In this document: piece by piece, positions 44,611 to 53,691 of the stretch | Layout of the letters: each line of letters begins with the position of its first letter | How positions within the stretch are numbered: position 1 is the first letter of the stretch | Assembly (NCBI GenBank): GCA_000752675.2 | Contig: LM994626.1 | Coordinates: 256,447 to 320,446 of the forward strand | Direction: 5' to 3' | DNA length: 64,000 nucleotides | Source: a bacterium OL-1 | GTDB lineage: Bacteria; Actinomycetota; Coriobacteriia; Coriobacteriales; Atopobiaceae | Notes under the pieces: generated by a model | The model's input: the letters and a program-made list of their open reading frames with translations, nothing else | Database searches by the model: none | What the model was told of the DNA's origin: nothing | Position numbers and translations under genes: made by a program

Positions 44611-45387
44611 CTAGTGCCCCTTGATAGAGTCGAGGAACTCGCGGGCGCGCTCGGTTGTGGGGTGCTCGAAGAACTCGTCTGGCTTGCCCTCCTCGATGAT
44701 GGCGCCGTCGGCCATGAAGACCACGCGGTCGCTCACGCGGCGCGCGAAGCCCATCTCGTGCGTAACCACGACCATGGTCATACCGCCGCGCGCAAGCTCC
44801 ACCATGACGTCCAGGACCTCGTTGATCATCTCGGGGTCGAGCGCCGAGGTGGGCTCGTCAAAGAGCATCGCCTTGGGGTGCATGGCCAGGGACCTCGCGA
44901 TGGCCACGCGCTGCTGCTGGCCGCCGGAGAGTTGGGCCGGCATCTTCTCGGCCTGCTCGGCAACTCCCACGCGGCGCAGGAGCTCCATGCCCTCCTCACG
45001 TGCCTTGTCGCGCGGCACGCCAAGCACCTCGACGGGGCCCATGGTCACGTTGTCGATGATCGAGCGGTGCGCAAAGAGGTTGAAGGACTGGAAGACCATT
45101 CCAATCTCGGCGCGCATGGCGGCAAGCTCCTTGCCCTCCTGCGGGAGCGGCTTGCCCTCGATGAGAACCTCGCCGGAGTCGATGGTCTCGAGTCTGTTGA
45201 TGGTGCGACAAAGCGTGGACTTGCCCGAGCCCGAAGGGCCGATAACCACGACAACCTCGCCCTTGCCAACTTTGAGGTTAATGTCCTTGAGCACGTGGAG
45301 GCTGCCAAAGTGCTTGTCCACGTGGCGAAGCTCGATGACGGGAGTGCCCTCTGCGGGGAGCGCCTCGCCGGTTTGCGTCTGTGTCAA
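44611..45387 (-). CDS. Polar amino-acid ABC transporter ATP-binding protein (GlnQ/GluA type)
   Basis: A 258-residue importer ATPase: Walker [38 protein letters not shown]. It is close to GlnQ-type ATPases. A TTG start at 45387 is supported by AAGGAGG at the right distance. It is the last gene of the importer operon: binding protein, two permeases, ATPase. Glutamate or glutamine is the likely substrate, but the binding protein does not settle this. Confidence 0.93.
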   Translation of the reverse strand: MTQTQTGEALPAEGTPVIELRHVDKHFGSLHVLKDINLKVGKGEVVVVIGPSGSGKSTLCRTINRLETIDSGEVLIEGKPLPQEGKELAAMRAEIGMVFQSFNLFAHRSIIDNVTMGPVEVLGVPRDKAREEGMELLRRVGVAEQAEKMPAQLSGGQQQRVAIARSLAMHPKAMLFDEPTSALDPEMINEVLDVMVELARGGMTMVVVTHEMGFARRVSDRVVFMADGAIIEEGKPDEFFEHPTTERAREFLDSIKGH

Positions 45388-45402
45388 CGTAGCCTCCTTT
45401 GG

Positions 45403-46251
45403 CTAGACGGGGTTCTCGCTCGTGCGGGAGATGATGCTCGTGCCGGAGCGACGCGCCAGCGACACCGCCAGGTGGTTGATAGCGTAGTTCACCAGGATGT
45501 AGAGAATCGCGACAACAAAGTACACCGAGACAAGCGCATCGTAGTTGGTGATAAGCACGCGTGCGTTCTGAAGCATGTCAGGGAAGCTCACCACGTAGGC
45601 GACGGTGGTGTCCTTCACCACGACGACCAGCTGCGAGATGAGCGAGGGAATCACATAGCGAACAGCCTGCGGGAACACGATCTTCATCGTGACCTTCATC
45701 TTGCGCATGCCCAGCGAGTACGCGGCCTCGGACTGTCCCTTGGGGACGGCGTTCATGCCACCGCGGAAGACCTCGGCAAGCACGCCGGAGGCAGCAAGGC
45801 CAACCGGCAGCGTGATCATCCAGAAGGAGCTCATCTTCACGCCGTAGGTAGGGACCACCAGGAAGAAGAAGTAGATGAGAAGCAGGCTTGGCACACCGCG
45901 GAAAAAGTTGATGATCACGCGGCAGATGCCAGAGAGCACGCGAGACGAGCTCATGCGCCCCAGCATGAGGAAAAAGCCCAGCACGATGGCGATAAGGCCC
46001 GCCATAAGCGAGACCTCAATGGTGCCCAGGAAGCCCTTACCAAGGAAGATCCACGTGGTAGCCCGCGCGAAGAGCTCCCAGTAGCGCGGGGCGAGCTGCC
46101 CCGTCACGTAGAAGCGCCGGACGATAAGGCCAATGCCCACAGCCACAAGCACCAGCGAGATGGCCGTCCAGAAGCGGATGCGCCTGCGGGTGTGAGGACC
46201 GGGCGCCTCGTACAGCGCATCGCGCATGGAGGTGGAGTTGGTTGCGCTCAT
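45403..46251 (-). CDS. Amino-acid ABC transporter permease (GluD/GlnP-like)
   Basis: A 282-residue membrane protein with a cytoplasmic N-terminal tail and about five to six helices. The EAA loop for ATPase docking reads SEAAYSLGMRKMKVTMKIVFPQA. Its start overlaps the preceding permease by four bases (ATGA), a sign of coupled translation; the ATPase starts 15 bases later. Two different permease genes point to a heterodimeric channel as in the gluBCD systems of actinobacteria. Confidence 0.92.
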   Translation of the reverse strand: MSATNSTSMRDALYEAPGPHTRRRIRFWTAISLVLVAVGIGLIVRRFYVTGQLAPRYWELFARATTWIFLGKGFLGTIEVSLMAGLIAIVLGFFLMLGRMSSSRVLSGICRVIINFFRGVPSLLLIYFFFLVVPTYGVKMSSFWMITLPVGLAASGVLAEVFRGGMNAVPKGQSEAAYSLGMRKMKVTMKIVFPQAVRYVIPSLISQLVVVVKDTTVAYVVSFPDMLQNARVLITNYDALVSVYFVVAILYILVNYAINHLAVSLARRSGTSIISRTSENPV

Positions 46252-46907
46252 CGGACGATCCTCACCTTCTTGTCAATGGCGTTGCCAATGACGCCAATCA
46301 CAAACGCCGTGCCCGCATACATGAGGGCCGAGATAACAAAGGGCAGGATGCCGCCGACAGTGCGCGTGTTGATGTAAGACACGAGGCCCGTGAGCTCGGG
46401 CGGAGAGAGCGGGACCTGGGAGCCAAGGGCCGTGGTGAGCAGAACAGCCACAGCAAGGTTGGTCATGGGCAGCACCGCCGAGCGAAGCGCCTGCGGGATA
46501 ACTACCAGGCGCAGCATCTTGCCAAAGCCCATACCAAGCGAGCGAGCGGCCTCAATCTGCCCCACGCCGATGGTGTTGATGCCACTCATGAAGTTCTCGG
46601 ACCCAAAGGCCGAGGCAACAAGAATCACCGTGACAATCACGCAGAGGCGGTAGTCCATCACGATCTTGAGGTACGGCAGCGCGTACACCAGGATGATGAG
46701 GAGCGAAACGCCTGGGATGTTCCGGAATATCTGCACGTAAAGGTCACCCACCACGCGCAGCGGCTTGATGGGACACACGCGGAACACGGTGATGATGAGT
46801 GCCAGAAGCATGGCGAAGGCAAACGACACAAGCGACATCCACCACGTGCCGAGAAACGCTTGGACGTACATGTCCCCGTACTCAGAAAGAAGCTCCGAGA
46901 TGCTCAA
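46248..46907 (-). CDS. Amino-acid ABC transporter permease (GluC-like)
   Basis: A 219-residue membrane protein with the docking loop IEAARSLGMGFGKMLRLVVIPQALR and the His/Gln-type MTDS-like start. TTG 46907 is the best start (reads SISELLSEYGDMY), with a G-rich ribosome site directly upstream; the open frame before it reads through a leader hairpin and has no homology. It forms the channel with the following permease. Confidence 0.88.
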   Translation of the reverse strand: MSISELLSEYGDMYVQAFLGTWWMSLVSFAFAMLLALIITVFRVCPIKPLRVVGDLYVQIFRNIPGVSLLIILVYALPYLKIVMDYRLCVIVTVILVASAFGSENFMSGINTIGVGQIEAARSLGMGFGKMLRLVVIPQALRSAVLPMTNLAVAVLLTTALGSQVPLSPPELTGLVSYINTRTVGGILPFVISALMYAGTAFVIGVIGNAIDKKVRIVR

Positions 46908-46935
46908 GGCTCCCCCCTCTCCAATTACGAACCAA

Positions 46936-46965
46936 GGCCCCCTGCGCCTTGCGACGCAGAGGGCC
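46936..46965 (-). terminator. Intra-operon hairpin after the binding-protein gene
   Basis: An 11-base stem (46936-46946 with 46955-46965, one mismatch) lies between the binding-protein stop and the first permease. There is no T-tract. Such hairpins commonly let more binding protein than permease be made, by partial termination or by protecting the upstream mRNA. Confidence 0.5.
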
Positions 46966-46986
46966 CATACCAGACGTTGCCTGGTG

Positions 46987-47991
46987 TTAGGCGCCAATCG
47001 CGGGCGGCTCGGGAACCTTATCGATGCCGGTACGGTCACCGATGCAAATCTTCCACAGCTTAGCCCAGGTGCCCTCGTCCTCGATCTTCTTGAGCCAGGT
47101 GTTTACGAAGGTGACCCCGTCGGAGTCGAGCTGCAGGCCAATGCCATAGGGGTCCTCGGGGCCAAAGGAGTCGCCGGCAAGGCGATACTTGCCGGGGTTC
47201 TTGACGATGGAGCTCATCTGCATGGTGGCATCGATGACGTAGGCGTCGACACGACCCTGCTCGAGGGCGGTGCGGGCCTCCTCGTCGGTGGTGAACTCCT
47301 GGACGGTCGCGGTGGGCGCATACTCGGCGAGGATGCTCGGGCCGGTGGAGCCGGACTGGGCAGCAACGGTCTTGCCGGCAAGGTCATCGACGGAGTTGAT
47401 GTCCGAGTTGTCGGCAAGCACGAGGATGCCCTGCTGCGTGGAGTAGTACGGACCGGCGAAGGAGATGACCTCCTTGCGCTTGTCGGTGATGGAGTACGTG
47501 GCGAAGACGGCGTCGACCTGGTCGTTCTGGAGGACGGACTCGCGCGTGTCCGAGGTCACCTTGGTGAACTCGTACTTGGACTCGTCACCCAGGATGTAGC
47601 GGACGAGCAGCTGCGCAAGACCGGCGTCAAAGCCGCGGAGCTTGTTGTCCGTCTCGTCGAGCGAGGCAAAGAGCGTGGAGGTCTGGACGCCACCCAGACG
47701 GAACTTGCCAGCGTCCTTGATCTTCTGGGCCCAGGTGCTCCCGGAAACCGTGGCGTCATCTGCAACATCGCCAGCGGCCAGAAGGCTGTCGAAGGCGTCC
47801 TTGTCGATCTGGGTAGAGGCAGTGGAATCGGTGCTCGTCGAGGAATCGGACGAGCTGCTGTTTGAAGCGGTGGAATCGTTGCTAGTGTCGGTGCAGCCGG
47901 CAAGGGCAACAACACCCGCAGCGGCAACGCTGCCAAGGCCAAGGCGGATAGCCTGGCGACGGCTCACGGAAGTGCTCGAAAGTGACTTCAT
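46987..47991 (-). CDS. Amino-acid ABC transporter substrate-binding lipoprotein
   Basis: A 334-residue SBP_bac_3-type receptor. The N-terminus MKSLSSTSVSRRQAIRLG carries a twin-arginine pair and ends in lipobox LAGC (Cys33), so it is a lipoprotein, perhaps exported folded. A Ser/Thr/Asp-rich linker of about 25 residues separates the anchor from the binding lobes (FRLGGVQTS, SDTRESVLQNDQVDAVFATYSITDKR). ATG 47991 follows GGGGAG. It heads the importer operon. Ligand is probably glutamate, aspartate or a related amino acid. Confidence 0.93.
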   Translation of the reverse strand: MKSLSSTSVSRRQAIRLGLGSVAAAGVVALAGCTDTSNDSTASNSSSSDSSTSTDSTASTQIDKDAFDSLLAAGDVADDATVSGSTWAQKIKDAGKFRLGGVQTSTLFASLDETDNKLRGFDAGLAQLLVRYILGDESKYEFTKVTSDTRESVLQNDQVDAVFATYSITDKRKEVISFAGPYYSTQQGILVLADNSDINSVDDLAGKTVAAQSGSTGPSILAEYAPTATVQEFTTDEEARTALEQGRVDAYVIDATMQMSSIVKNPGKYRLAGDSFGPEDPYGIGLQLDSDGVTFVNTWLKKIEDEGTWAKLWKICIGDRTGIDKVPEPPAIGA

Positions 47992-48201
47992 TTGAGTCTC
48001 CCCTCTCTTGGTGGTGCGACAACCCCTCCCCCACCCCCCTGAGGGCAGCGCAGACAGGGATGTCTCTCGTTCTCCTAGTGTAGCAGTCGGAATTACTACC
48101 TTCTCGCACGGAATTCCGATAGCTAACCATTTGGAAACCAGATACCAGGACAACTTGAACTTTCTTTCTATACCCCAAAGCAGGCGGTTTACGACCCCTA
48201 A

Positions 48202-48234
48202 ACAAAAATGCAGGGCCGAGAGGCTCGGCCCTGC
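48202..48234 (-). terminator. Rho-independent terminator of dps
   Basis: A perfect 11-bp stem, GCAGGGCCGAG (48210-48220) with 48224-48234 and loop AGG, is followed on the minus strand by ATTTTTGTTT. It begins 25 bases after the dps stop. A clear, strong terminator. Confidence 0.88.
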
Positions 48235-48258
48235 GAAGCGTTGCGCCGTTCTCGCCGG

Positions 48259-48687
48259 CTACGCGCGCTGCTGGCGAATCATCCAGATGGTCTTGGAAAG
48301 GCTGGCGATGTAGTCATCCATGAGGGCGCTCACCAGTTGGTTGTTCTCCTCATCTGCGGCAACCTTGATTGCGGTCACCTCGTCGAGAAGCGCCGAGAAG
48401 TCAGCAAGGACAATCTCGAAGACCTGAGCGCTGCGCACGGGTGCGTCGTCGCGCTCCTTGATGCTTGCCGTTGAGAGAACCTCTCCCAGGCTTGCGATGG
48501 GCTTGCCACCCTGCTGAAGAATGGTCTCTGCCACGTCGTCGACAATGGGGAGCAGACCATCGTAGAGCTCCTCGAGCTTTGCGTGGACCTGGAAGAAGTC
48601 ACTGCCCGAGATGTACCAATGCAGGTTCTGGAGCTTGTGGTACTCGACGGTGACGTTGGCGAGAAGGTGGTTAAGCTTGGATTCCAT
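48259..48687 (-). CDS. dps: Dps-family ferritin-like protein
   Basis: A 142-residue mini-ferritin that stores iron and protects DNA from peroxide. The inter-subunit ferroxidase ligands are visible: LHWYISG, then HAKLEELYDGLLPIVDDVAE with the His/Asp/Glu set, then GGKPIAS. ATG 48687 follows AGGAGGA. It has its own promoter with a palindrome near the transcription start and its own terminator, so it is monocistronic and probably stress-regulated. Confidence 0.92.
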   Translation of the reverse strand: MESKLNHLLANVTVEYHKLQNLHWYISGSDFFQVHAKLEELYDGLLPIVDDVAETILQQGGKPIASLGEVLSTASIKERDDAPVRSAQVFEIVLADFSALLDEVTAIKVAADEENNQLVSALMDDYIASLSKTIWMIRQQRA

Positions 48688-48711
48688 TGTATCCTCCTGT
48701 GTCTGTCCTTA

Positions 48712-48743
48712 TTAGGAACTGTTCTTAATTGCTGTTGATAGTA
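48712..48743 (-). promoter_or_regulatory. Candidate metal/peroxide-type operator and -10 of dps
   Basis: A 17-bp inverted repeat TTAAGAA-CAG-TTCCTAA on the minus strand (48712-48728, one mismatch) lies 25 bases before the dps ATG, directly downstream of a -10-like TACTAT (48738-48743). Its AT-rich 7-3-7 layout is close to Fur/PerR-family sites. The identity of the regulator is inferred from dps only; no -35 is clear. Confidence 0.45.
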
Positions 48744-48810
48744 TTCCACCGGAGGAGATCTTCATTATCGAGAGTTATTACTATTAATGTTCTACATATC
48801 TTGCACACAA

Positions 48811-48841
48811 AAAAGGGGAGCCGCCCGACGGCGACTCCCCT
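48811..48841 (-). terminator. Rho-independent terminator of rpsA
   Basis: The stem AGGGGAG-C-CGCC (48814-48825) pairs with 48830-48841 around a short loop with one internal mismatch, followed on the minus strand by TTTTTTGTG. It begins about 40 bases after the rpsA stop. Confidence 0.87.
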
Positions 48842-48883
48842 ATCACGTGCATTTGCTCGGCGCTAAGCCGATACGAGTAAGAG

Positions 48884-50080
48884 CTACTCGGCAGCAGGCT
48901 CAGCCTCAGCCTCAGCAGCCTCGTCCTTCTCGGCAGGCTTGTCGCTCTCGGGCAGAGGCTTGACCTCAACCTCGGTGCCCAGGGTCTCGGCAGCGGCCTT
49001 CATGGAGAGGGAGATGCGACGACGGTCAAGGTCGATCTCCATGACCTTCACCTGGACGGTGTCGCCAACCTGGCAGACCTGCGAGGGGGCATCCACGTGG
49101 CTCTTGGCCATCTCGGAGATGTGGACGAGGCCCTCGACGCCCTCGCCGAGGTCAACGAAGGCACCAAAGGTGACGAGCTTGGTGACCTTGCCCTCAACGA
49201 TGGCACCCACGGGGTACTTCTTGACGAGCGTGCGCCAAGGATCCTCGGTGGTCTGCTTGAGACCAAGGGAGATGCGCTCGCGGTTGAGGTCGACGTCGAG
49301 CACCTGAACCTCGACCTCCTGGCCAACCTTGACGACCTCGGAGGGGTGGTTGACGTGGTTCCAGGAGAGCTCGGAGATGTGAACCAGGCCGTCGATGCCG
49401 CCGAGGTCCACGAAGGCACCAAAGTCCACGATCGAGGACACGGTGCCCTTGAGGCGCATGCCGGGCTTGAGCTTGGAGAGGATCTCCTGGCGCTCGGCCT
49501 TGCGGGCCTCCTCGAGCACAACGCGGCGAGAAAGCACGACGTTGTTGCGGTTGCGGTCCATCTCGATGACGCGGGCCTCGATGCGGGTGCCGAGATAGGC
49601 GTTGAGGTCCTTCACGCGGCGAAGGTCAACGAGGGACGCAGGCAGGAAGCCGCGAAGGCCGATATCGAGGATAAGGCCGCCCTTGACGACCTCGATGACC
49701 TCGCCCTCGACGGTCTCGCCGGAGTTGAACTTCTCCTCCACGCGGTTCCAAGCACGCTCGTACTCGGCACGCTTCTTGGAGAGGACGAGACGGCCCTCCT
49801 TGTCCTCCTTCTGAAGGACGAGAGCCTCAATCTGGTCGCCAAGCGAGACGACGTCGGCAGGGTTGACGTCCTTGCGGATGGAAAGCTCGCGAGCAGGAAT
49901 GACGCCCTCAGACTTGTAGCCGATGTCAAGCAGGACCTCGTCGCGCTCGATCTTGACGACGGTTCCGGTGACAAGATCGCCCTCGTCGAAATCGGTGACG
50001 GTACCGTCGATGAGGTTGTTCATCTCCTCGTCGGAAATATCATCCAGCGCGAAGACGGACGAGTTCTGAATCTCACTCAA
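48884..50080 (-). CDS. rpsA: 30S ribosomal protein S1
   Basis: A 398-residue protein with four consecutive S1 RNA-binding domains (about 36-105, 120-190, 205-275, 292-362); the third and fourth have the canonical GFGAFVDLGG-like and VHISE motifs. An acidic Ala/Glu-rich tail (…EAEAEPAAE) closes it. Four domains is the actinobacterial/Gram-positive pattern versus six in E. coli. It brings mRNA to the small subunit. ATG 50080. Monocistronic with its own terminator. Confidence 0.95.
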   Translation of the reverse strand: MSEIQNSSVFALDDISDEEMNNLIDGTVTDFDEGDLVTGTVVKIERDEVLLDIGYKSEGVIPARELSIRKDVNPADVVSLGDQIEALVLQKEDKEGRLVLSKKRAEYERAWNRVEEKFNSGETVEGEVIEVVKGGLILDIGLRGFLPASLVDLRRVKDLNAYLGTRIEARVIEMDRNRNNVVLSRRVVLEEARKAERQEILSKLKPGMRLKGTVSSIVDFGAFVDLGGIDGLVHISELSWNHVNHPSEVVKVGQEVEVQVLDVDLNRERISLGLKQTTEDPWRTLVKKYPVGAIVEGKVTKLVTFGAFVDLGEGVEGLVHISEMAKSHVDAPSQVCQVGDTVQVKVMEIDLDRRRISLSMKAAAETLGTEVEVKPLPESDKPAEKDEAAEAEAEPAAE

Positions 50081-50317
50081 AGGTGGACCCCTCTCGAAAC
50101 GGGGCCCCGGTCGTCATGGTCTGCGCTTCCGCGCTCGCGCACGAACGCTTAGGCGAACTTACATGCTCTCGGGGGCCGACAGATACGCTGCATGGCGGAC
50201 GCGCATGCACTGGATAGATTAGCCTGTTCGTAGGCATAATTTCAAGCGTTAGGTGTCATTTTTTCTAAATGTACGGGAGTGCCCCACGAAGGTGTTGCGA
50301 CTATGCAGGCTCAACCA

Positions 50318-51178
50318 CTAGACCGTGAGGATCGTGGTGAAGTAGCCCACGATGGAAATCGCGAGCATGAGCAGCATGGTCTTGCCGGCAGACCAGTTCT
50401 TCTTGACCATGAGTCAGTAGGTCACAAAGGAGATGATCAGCACCGGCAGCTCGGGGAAGATCGAGTCCAGGATGCTTGCGATGTTGATCGTGAGGTCGCC
50501 GCTGGTGTAGACGAGGCCATTGTTGAACTTTGCGTACTGCGCGCAGATGGCGCCCACGACGATGAGGCCAACGACCTCGGCGGCACGGGTTACCTTGTCC
50601 TTGATGCCGCCCGAGAGCACCAGCTCCGCAGCGTTGGCGCCGGCCTTGACGCCGCAGGAGAAGAGGAACCAGGTGAGTGGCAGCATGATGGCCAGGAAGA
50701 CCACGATGTAGAAGATTGGGCCGGTGACCTCGCCGTTGGGCGACATGCCCAGGGCAATGGAGAGCAGGATCGGGATCAGCGTGCCGGGGAGCAGCGAGTC
50801 GCCGATGCCGGCGAAGGGCCCCATGAGCGCGGTCTTAATCGAGTTGATGAACTCAGAAGAGATCTCGTCGTTGCCCTCTGCCTTGCTCGCCTCCATGCCA
50901 AGGACGATGCCGGGGACGATGCTGCCCAGGTACGGCTCGGTGTTGAAGAAGACCTCGTGGCGCTCGAGCATCTCCTGCTGCGCCTCTGGGTCGCCAGGGT
51001 AGGGGTCCTCGCGGACGTCAGCCAGCATCTTGATGATGGCCGGGCCCTGCATCCTCTCGAAGTTCTGCACGGACAGGTTGTAGAACATCCAGTCCCAGTA
51101 CGCGCGGCGAATGGCGCTCTTGCTGAGCTTCATGGCGCCGCCCATCTCCTGGTCCTCGGTGGTGATGTCGTTTGCCAT
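50318..51178 (-). pseudogene. PTS mannose-family EIID, interrupted by a TGA near its C-terminus
   Basis: From ATG 51178, 254 residues match EIID of the mannose/fructose/sorbose PTS family (AYWDWMFYNLSVQNFERMQG, GPFAGIGDSLLPG). A TGA at 50414-50416 then cuts the frame. The same frame continues as LMVKKNWSAGKTMLLMLAIS and on to TAG 50318, exactly the missing last membrane helix. The TGA stands where TGG (Trp) would give FVTYWLMVKKN. The truncated protein lacks its final helix and is probably inactive. Third of three broken adjacent genes. Confidence 0.75.
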
Positions 51179-51180
51179 GT

Positions 51181-51856
51181 CTACTCACTCCTCTCGGGGG
51201 CAGCAGCGGCATTGGTGCCGCGGTAGTCGAGGTAGGCAATGCCCAGCGCGATAATCACGATGGTGACCATGCCGAGCTTGAGCACGGACATGAGCGCAAA
51301 GCCAACGCAGAAGAGGATGAGGTCGACGTCACGCTTGCAGATCATGCGCATGAGGAGCATGAAGCCGACGAGCGGCAGCATGTTGGCTAAAGATCTGGAG
51401 GATGTCGGTCACCTGGACGGGAAGGGCGTTGACAAGTGCGGTGATGAGGTCCTGGCCAAAGAAGTTGATGAGAAGAATCGGGAAGAAGCGCAGCACGAAG
51501 TTGGTGATCTGGCCAACGAGGGGGATGCGAGCGGCGGCGTCAAGCTTACCGGCCTCGACATCGGCGTCCTGCTTGTGGACGAAGTACAGGTTGATGGCGC
51601 ACAGGCCATAGACGGCGAGAACGCCTAGCGACGACAGCGGCACGGCGAGCGCAAGCGCGTACTCCTTGCCGGCACCGGCGACCATGGCAAGCGGGATGCC
51701 AATCCACGCGGCGAAGTTGACGTCGGCGGGCATGAGGTGCGAGGTGGGAGTTACCTCCGTGGTGCCCTTGCGCTTGGACATGGGGCCAACGTTGAGCTCC
51801 TTGGGAAGCCCAGGCACCTTCTCCAGCAGACGCTTGTAGGTGATGGGGGACTTCAT
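51181..51856 (-). pseudogene. PTS mannose-family EIIC, frameshifted
   Basis: Frame 1 from ATG 51856 encodes EIIC-like helices (VNFAAWIGIPLAMVAGAG, ALALAVPLSSLGVLAV, up to QVTDILQIFS). At about 51385 one extra base shifts the reading frame; the homologous continuation NMLPLVGFMLLMRMICKR runs in the next frame to 51181. Removing one C in AGCCAAC restores a continuous protein. The usual first 80-90 residues of EIIC are also absent or replaced by a polar stretch. It overlaps the regulator remnant by four bases and ends two bases before EIID. Confidence 0.68.
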
Positions 51857-52715
51857 GACTGTGCGGTCATGATGCGTGACATTTCCCGCGAGGTCTGGCT
51901 CACAACCACGACCCCGGGGAGTTCTCCGGAGGTGTTTCCCGCCTGGGCAACGTTGCCCAGGTCGACGGGAACTCCGGCAAGAAGTGCCTCCTCACCGGAG
52001 CCCATCATGAAGATGGCATCGACGGTGAAGACGGAGGTAAGTATCGAGAGGATGTCGACCAGGCGGTCGACGATTTCGCCCTCAGGCTCGCCGCTGTTGG
52101 CGAGCGGACGGCTTATCTCGGCATACGAGCCATTGCGGAGGGGCATGCGCTTGCCGCCCTGGGCGATGCCCACAAGGACCTCGGAGCCCAGGCTCACAAG
52201 AAGGTGGTTGGCGCTTGCCTCCTCCGACTCGTCGTGAAGGATCTTATACTCGGCGCAGTCCTCGGCGCGCTGCTCGAAGGTGGGAACGCCAAGGCGTCGC
52301 GAGAGCGCATCAGCAAGCCCATGGACGGCGTCCCAGGACTCGTCACAGTGGAGGATGCCCACCGCACGCAGGGTCTTCTCGAACTCGCCGTCGGCACACG
52401 AGAGGTGCGTCTCAACCGCGCGAGGGAGGTCTGCCGGGTCGTAGTCTCCCCCAAGCGAAATGGGCTCGGCGCAGGGCTCGAGCGCCATGTCGTACTGATA
52501 GAGCGTGGCACCACGATACGTAAGGCTCACGATGGCAATGCGGCCATAGGCGGTGTTTACCGTAACAGGAATACGACTTCTGCCCTCTGTGCGCACGCGG
52601 GTTGTGTCCTCGGCGAGCACGCCCACGTCATGAGGTAGGCGACGTTGCGCGTCACGGTGGCTGGGGACAGGCCGCTCACCTGCGCGATCTCCACAGAGGT
52701 CTCAACCGTCAGCGG
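51853..52715 (-). pseudogene. ROK-like transcriptional regulator remnant, frameshifted and 5'-truncated
   Basis: Downstream frame (52626-51853) encodes about 257 residues resembling the sugar-kinase-like domain of ROK repressors (LLVSLGSEVLVGIAQGGKRM, VDRLVDILSILTSVF). Just upstream in another frame is a winged helix (SVEIAQVSGLSPATVTRNV) ending at YLM; one lost base near 52627 separates them, since ATG-nAC-GTG would rejoin them. An in-frame TGA at 52716 lies right before the helix with no start codon, so the N-terminus is gone as well. It probably once controlled the adjacent PTS genes. Confidence 0.55.
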
Positions 52716-52872
52716 TCAAATAGAAACGTAGGCGACAAAAGCGCCACAAGGCTTAGGCCAATGGGGTTCTCACGAGTAACCTTGCATCGTAAGCCGGGGT
52801 TCTGTAGGGTCACATTGGGGTATCAGTGCTCACGGGAAGAGCCTGAGGCAGGCAAGACGGGAGGTTGATGGC

Positions 52873-53634
52873 ATGATCAAGGCAGTTCTCTTCGACCTCG
52901 ATGACACCTTGCTTGACATCAACTTCACCGCGTTCATGACGCGCTATGTGGCAGGGCTCTCCGGGCTTCTCGGCGACATCTCGCGCACGCCGGCGCCGCT
53001 CATGGGCGTCCCCTTCACCAAGGCCTACCTCGCGATTGATGATCGAGGCCGCTCCGACGACCTCACCAACCACCAACTCTTTATCAATAAGGTCCATGCG
53101 CTCACCGGCATTCCCATGGATGATCCCGCAATTGCAGATGCCATTGACTGCTACGAGCGCGAGTTTGTGCCAGCCATGCGTGGAGGCATAGTTGCGGCGC
53201 GCCCCCAGCGCGGCGGGCGACAGGCAGTTGACGTGGTACACGAGCTTGGCCTCACCTGCGCGCTGGCGACAAACCCGGCCTTCTCGGAGGCCTGTGTCGA
53301 GGCGCGCATGAGTTGGGCAAACGTCTCGCCCGAGGACTTCGTACGTATCTCAAACTGGGATAACGCCTACAGGCTCAAGCCAAACGCCCGCTTCTACCAG
53401 GAATTTGTGAACGCGCTTGGCCTCACGTGCGACGAGTGCCTCATGGTTGGCAATGACTCACGCCGCGACTTCCCTCACCCCGACTGCGGGCTGCGGACCA
53501 TCTACGTAGGGCACGCCTGGCCGCGCCGCGCCGTGTGGCACGGGCCCACGTCTCGCCTTGCTCGCGAGCTCCCCAACGTCATCCGGAGGTTTGACGGCGA
53601 GGAGACCAACAGGCGTGACATCGCCTCACTCTAG
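52873..53634 (+). CDS. HAD-superfamily hydrolase
   Basis: A 253-residue phosphatase-like protein with HAD motif I FDLDDTLLD (nucleophile and acid-base aspartates at residues 8 and 10), motif II ATNPAF, and motif III/IV LKPNARF and VGNDSRRDF. A helical cap lies between motifs I and II. ATG 52873 follows GGGAGG. It is the first functional gene after the decayed PTS locus and is followed 57 bases later by the cysteine desulfidase-like gene. Substrate unknown. Confidence 0.87.
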   Translation: MIKAVLFDLDDTLLDINFTAFMTRYVAGLSGLLGDISRTPAPLMGVPFTKAYLAIDDRGRSDDLTNHQLFINKVHALTGIPMDDPAIADAIDCYEREFVPAMRGGIVAARPQRGGRQAVDVVHELGLTCALATNPAFSEACVEARMSWANVSPEDFVRISNWDNAYRLKPNARFYQEFVNALGLTCDECLMVGNDSRRDFPHPDCGLRTIYVGHAWPRRAVWHGPTSRLARELPNVIRRFDGEETNRRDIASL

Positions 53635-53691
53635 CGCTACCGTTTCCTCCAACCGCGCGCAGAGCCGCGCACGACAACGGCTGGAGGGCCC

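Noticed and set aside
30477-50416. Genetic-code change with TGA read as an amino acid
   Set aside because: Two genes have in-frame TGA, but intact genes such as the cysteine desulfidase, the ATP-grasp protein and the ABC ATPase end in TGA with convincing C-termini, so TGA is a working stop codon.
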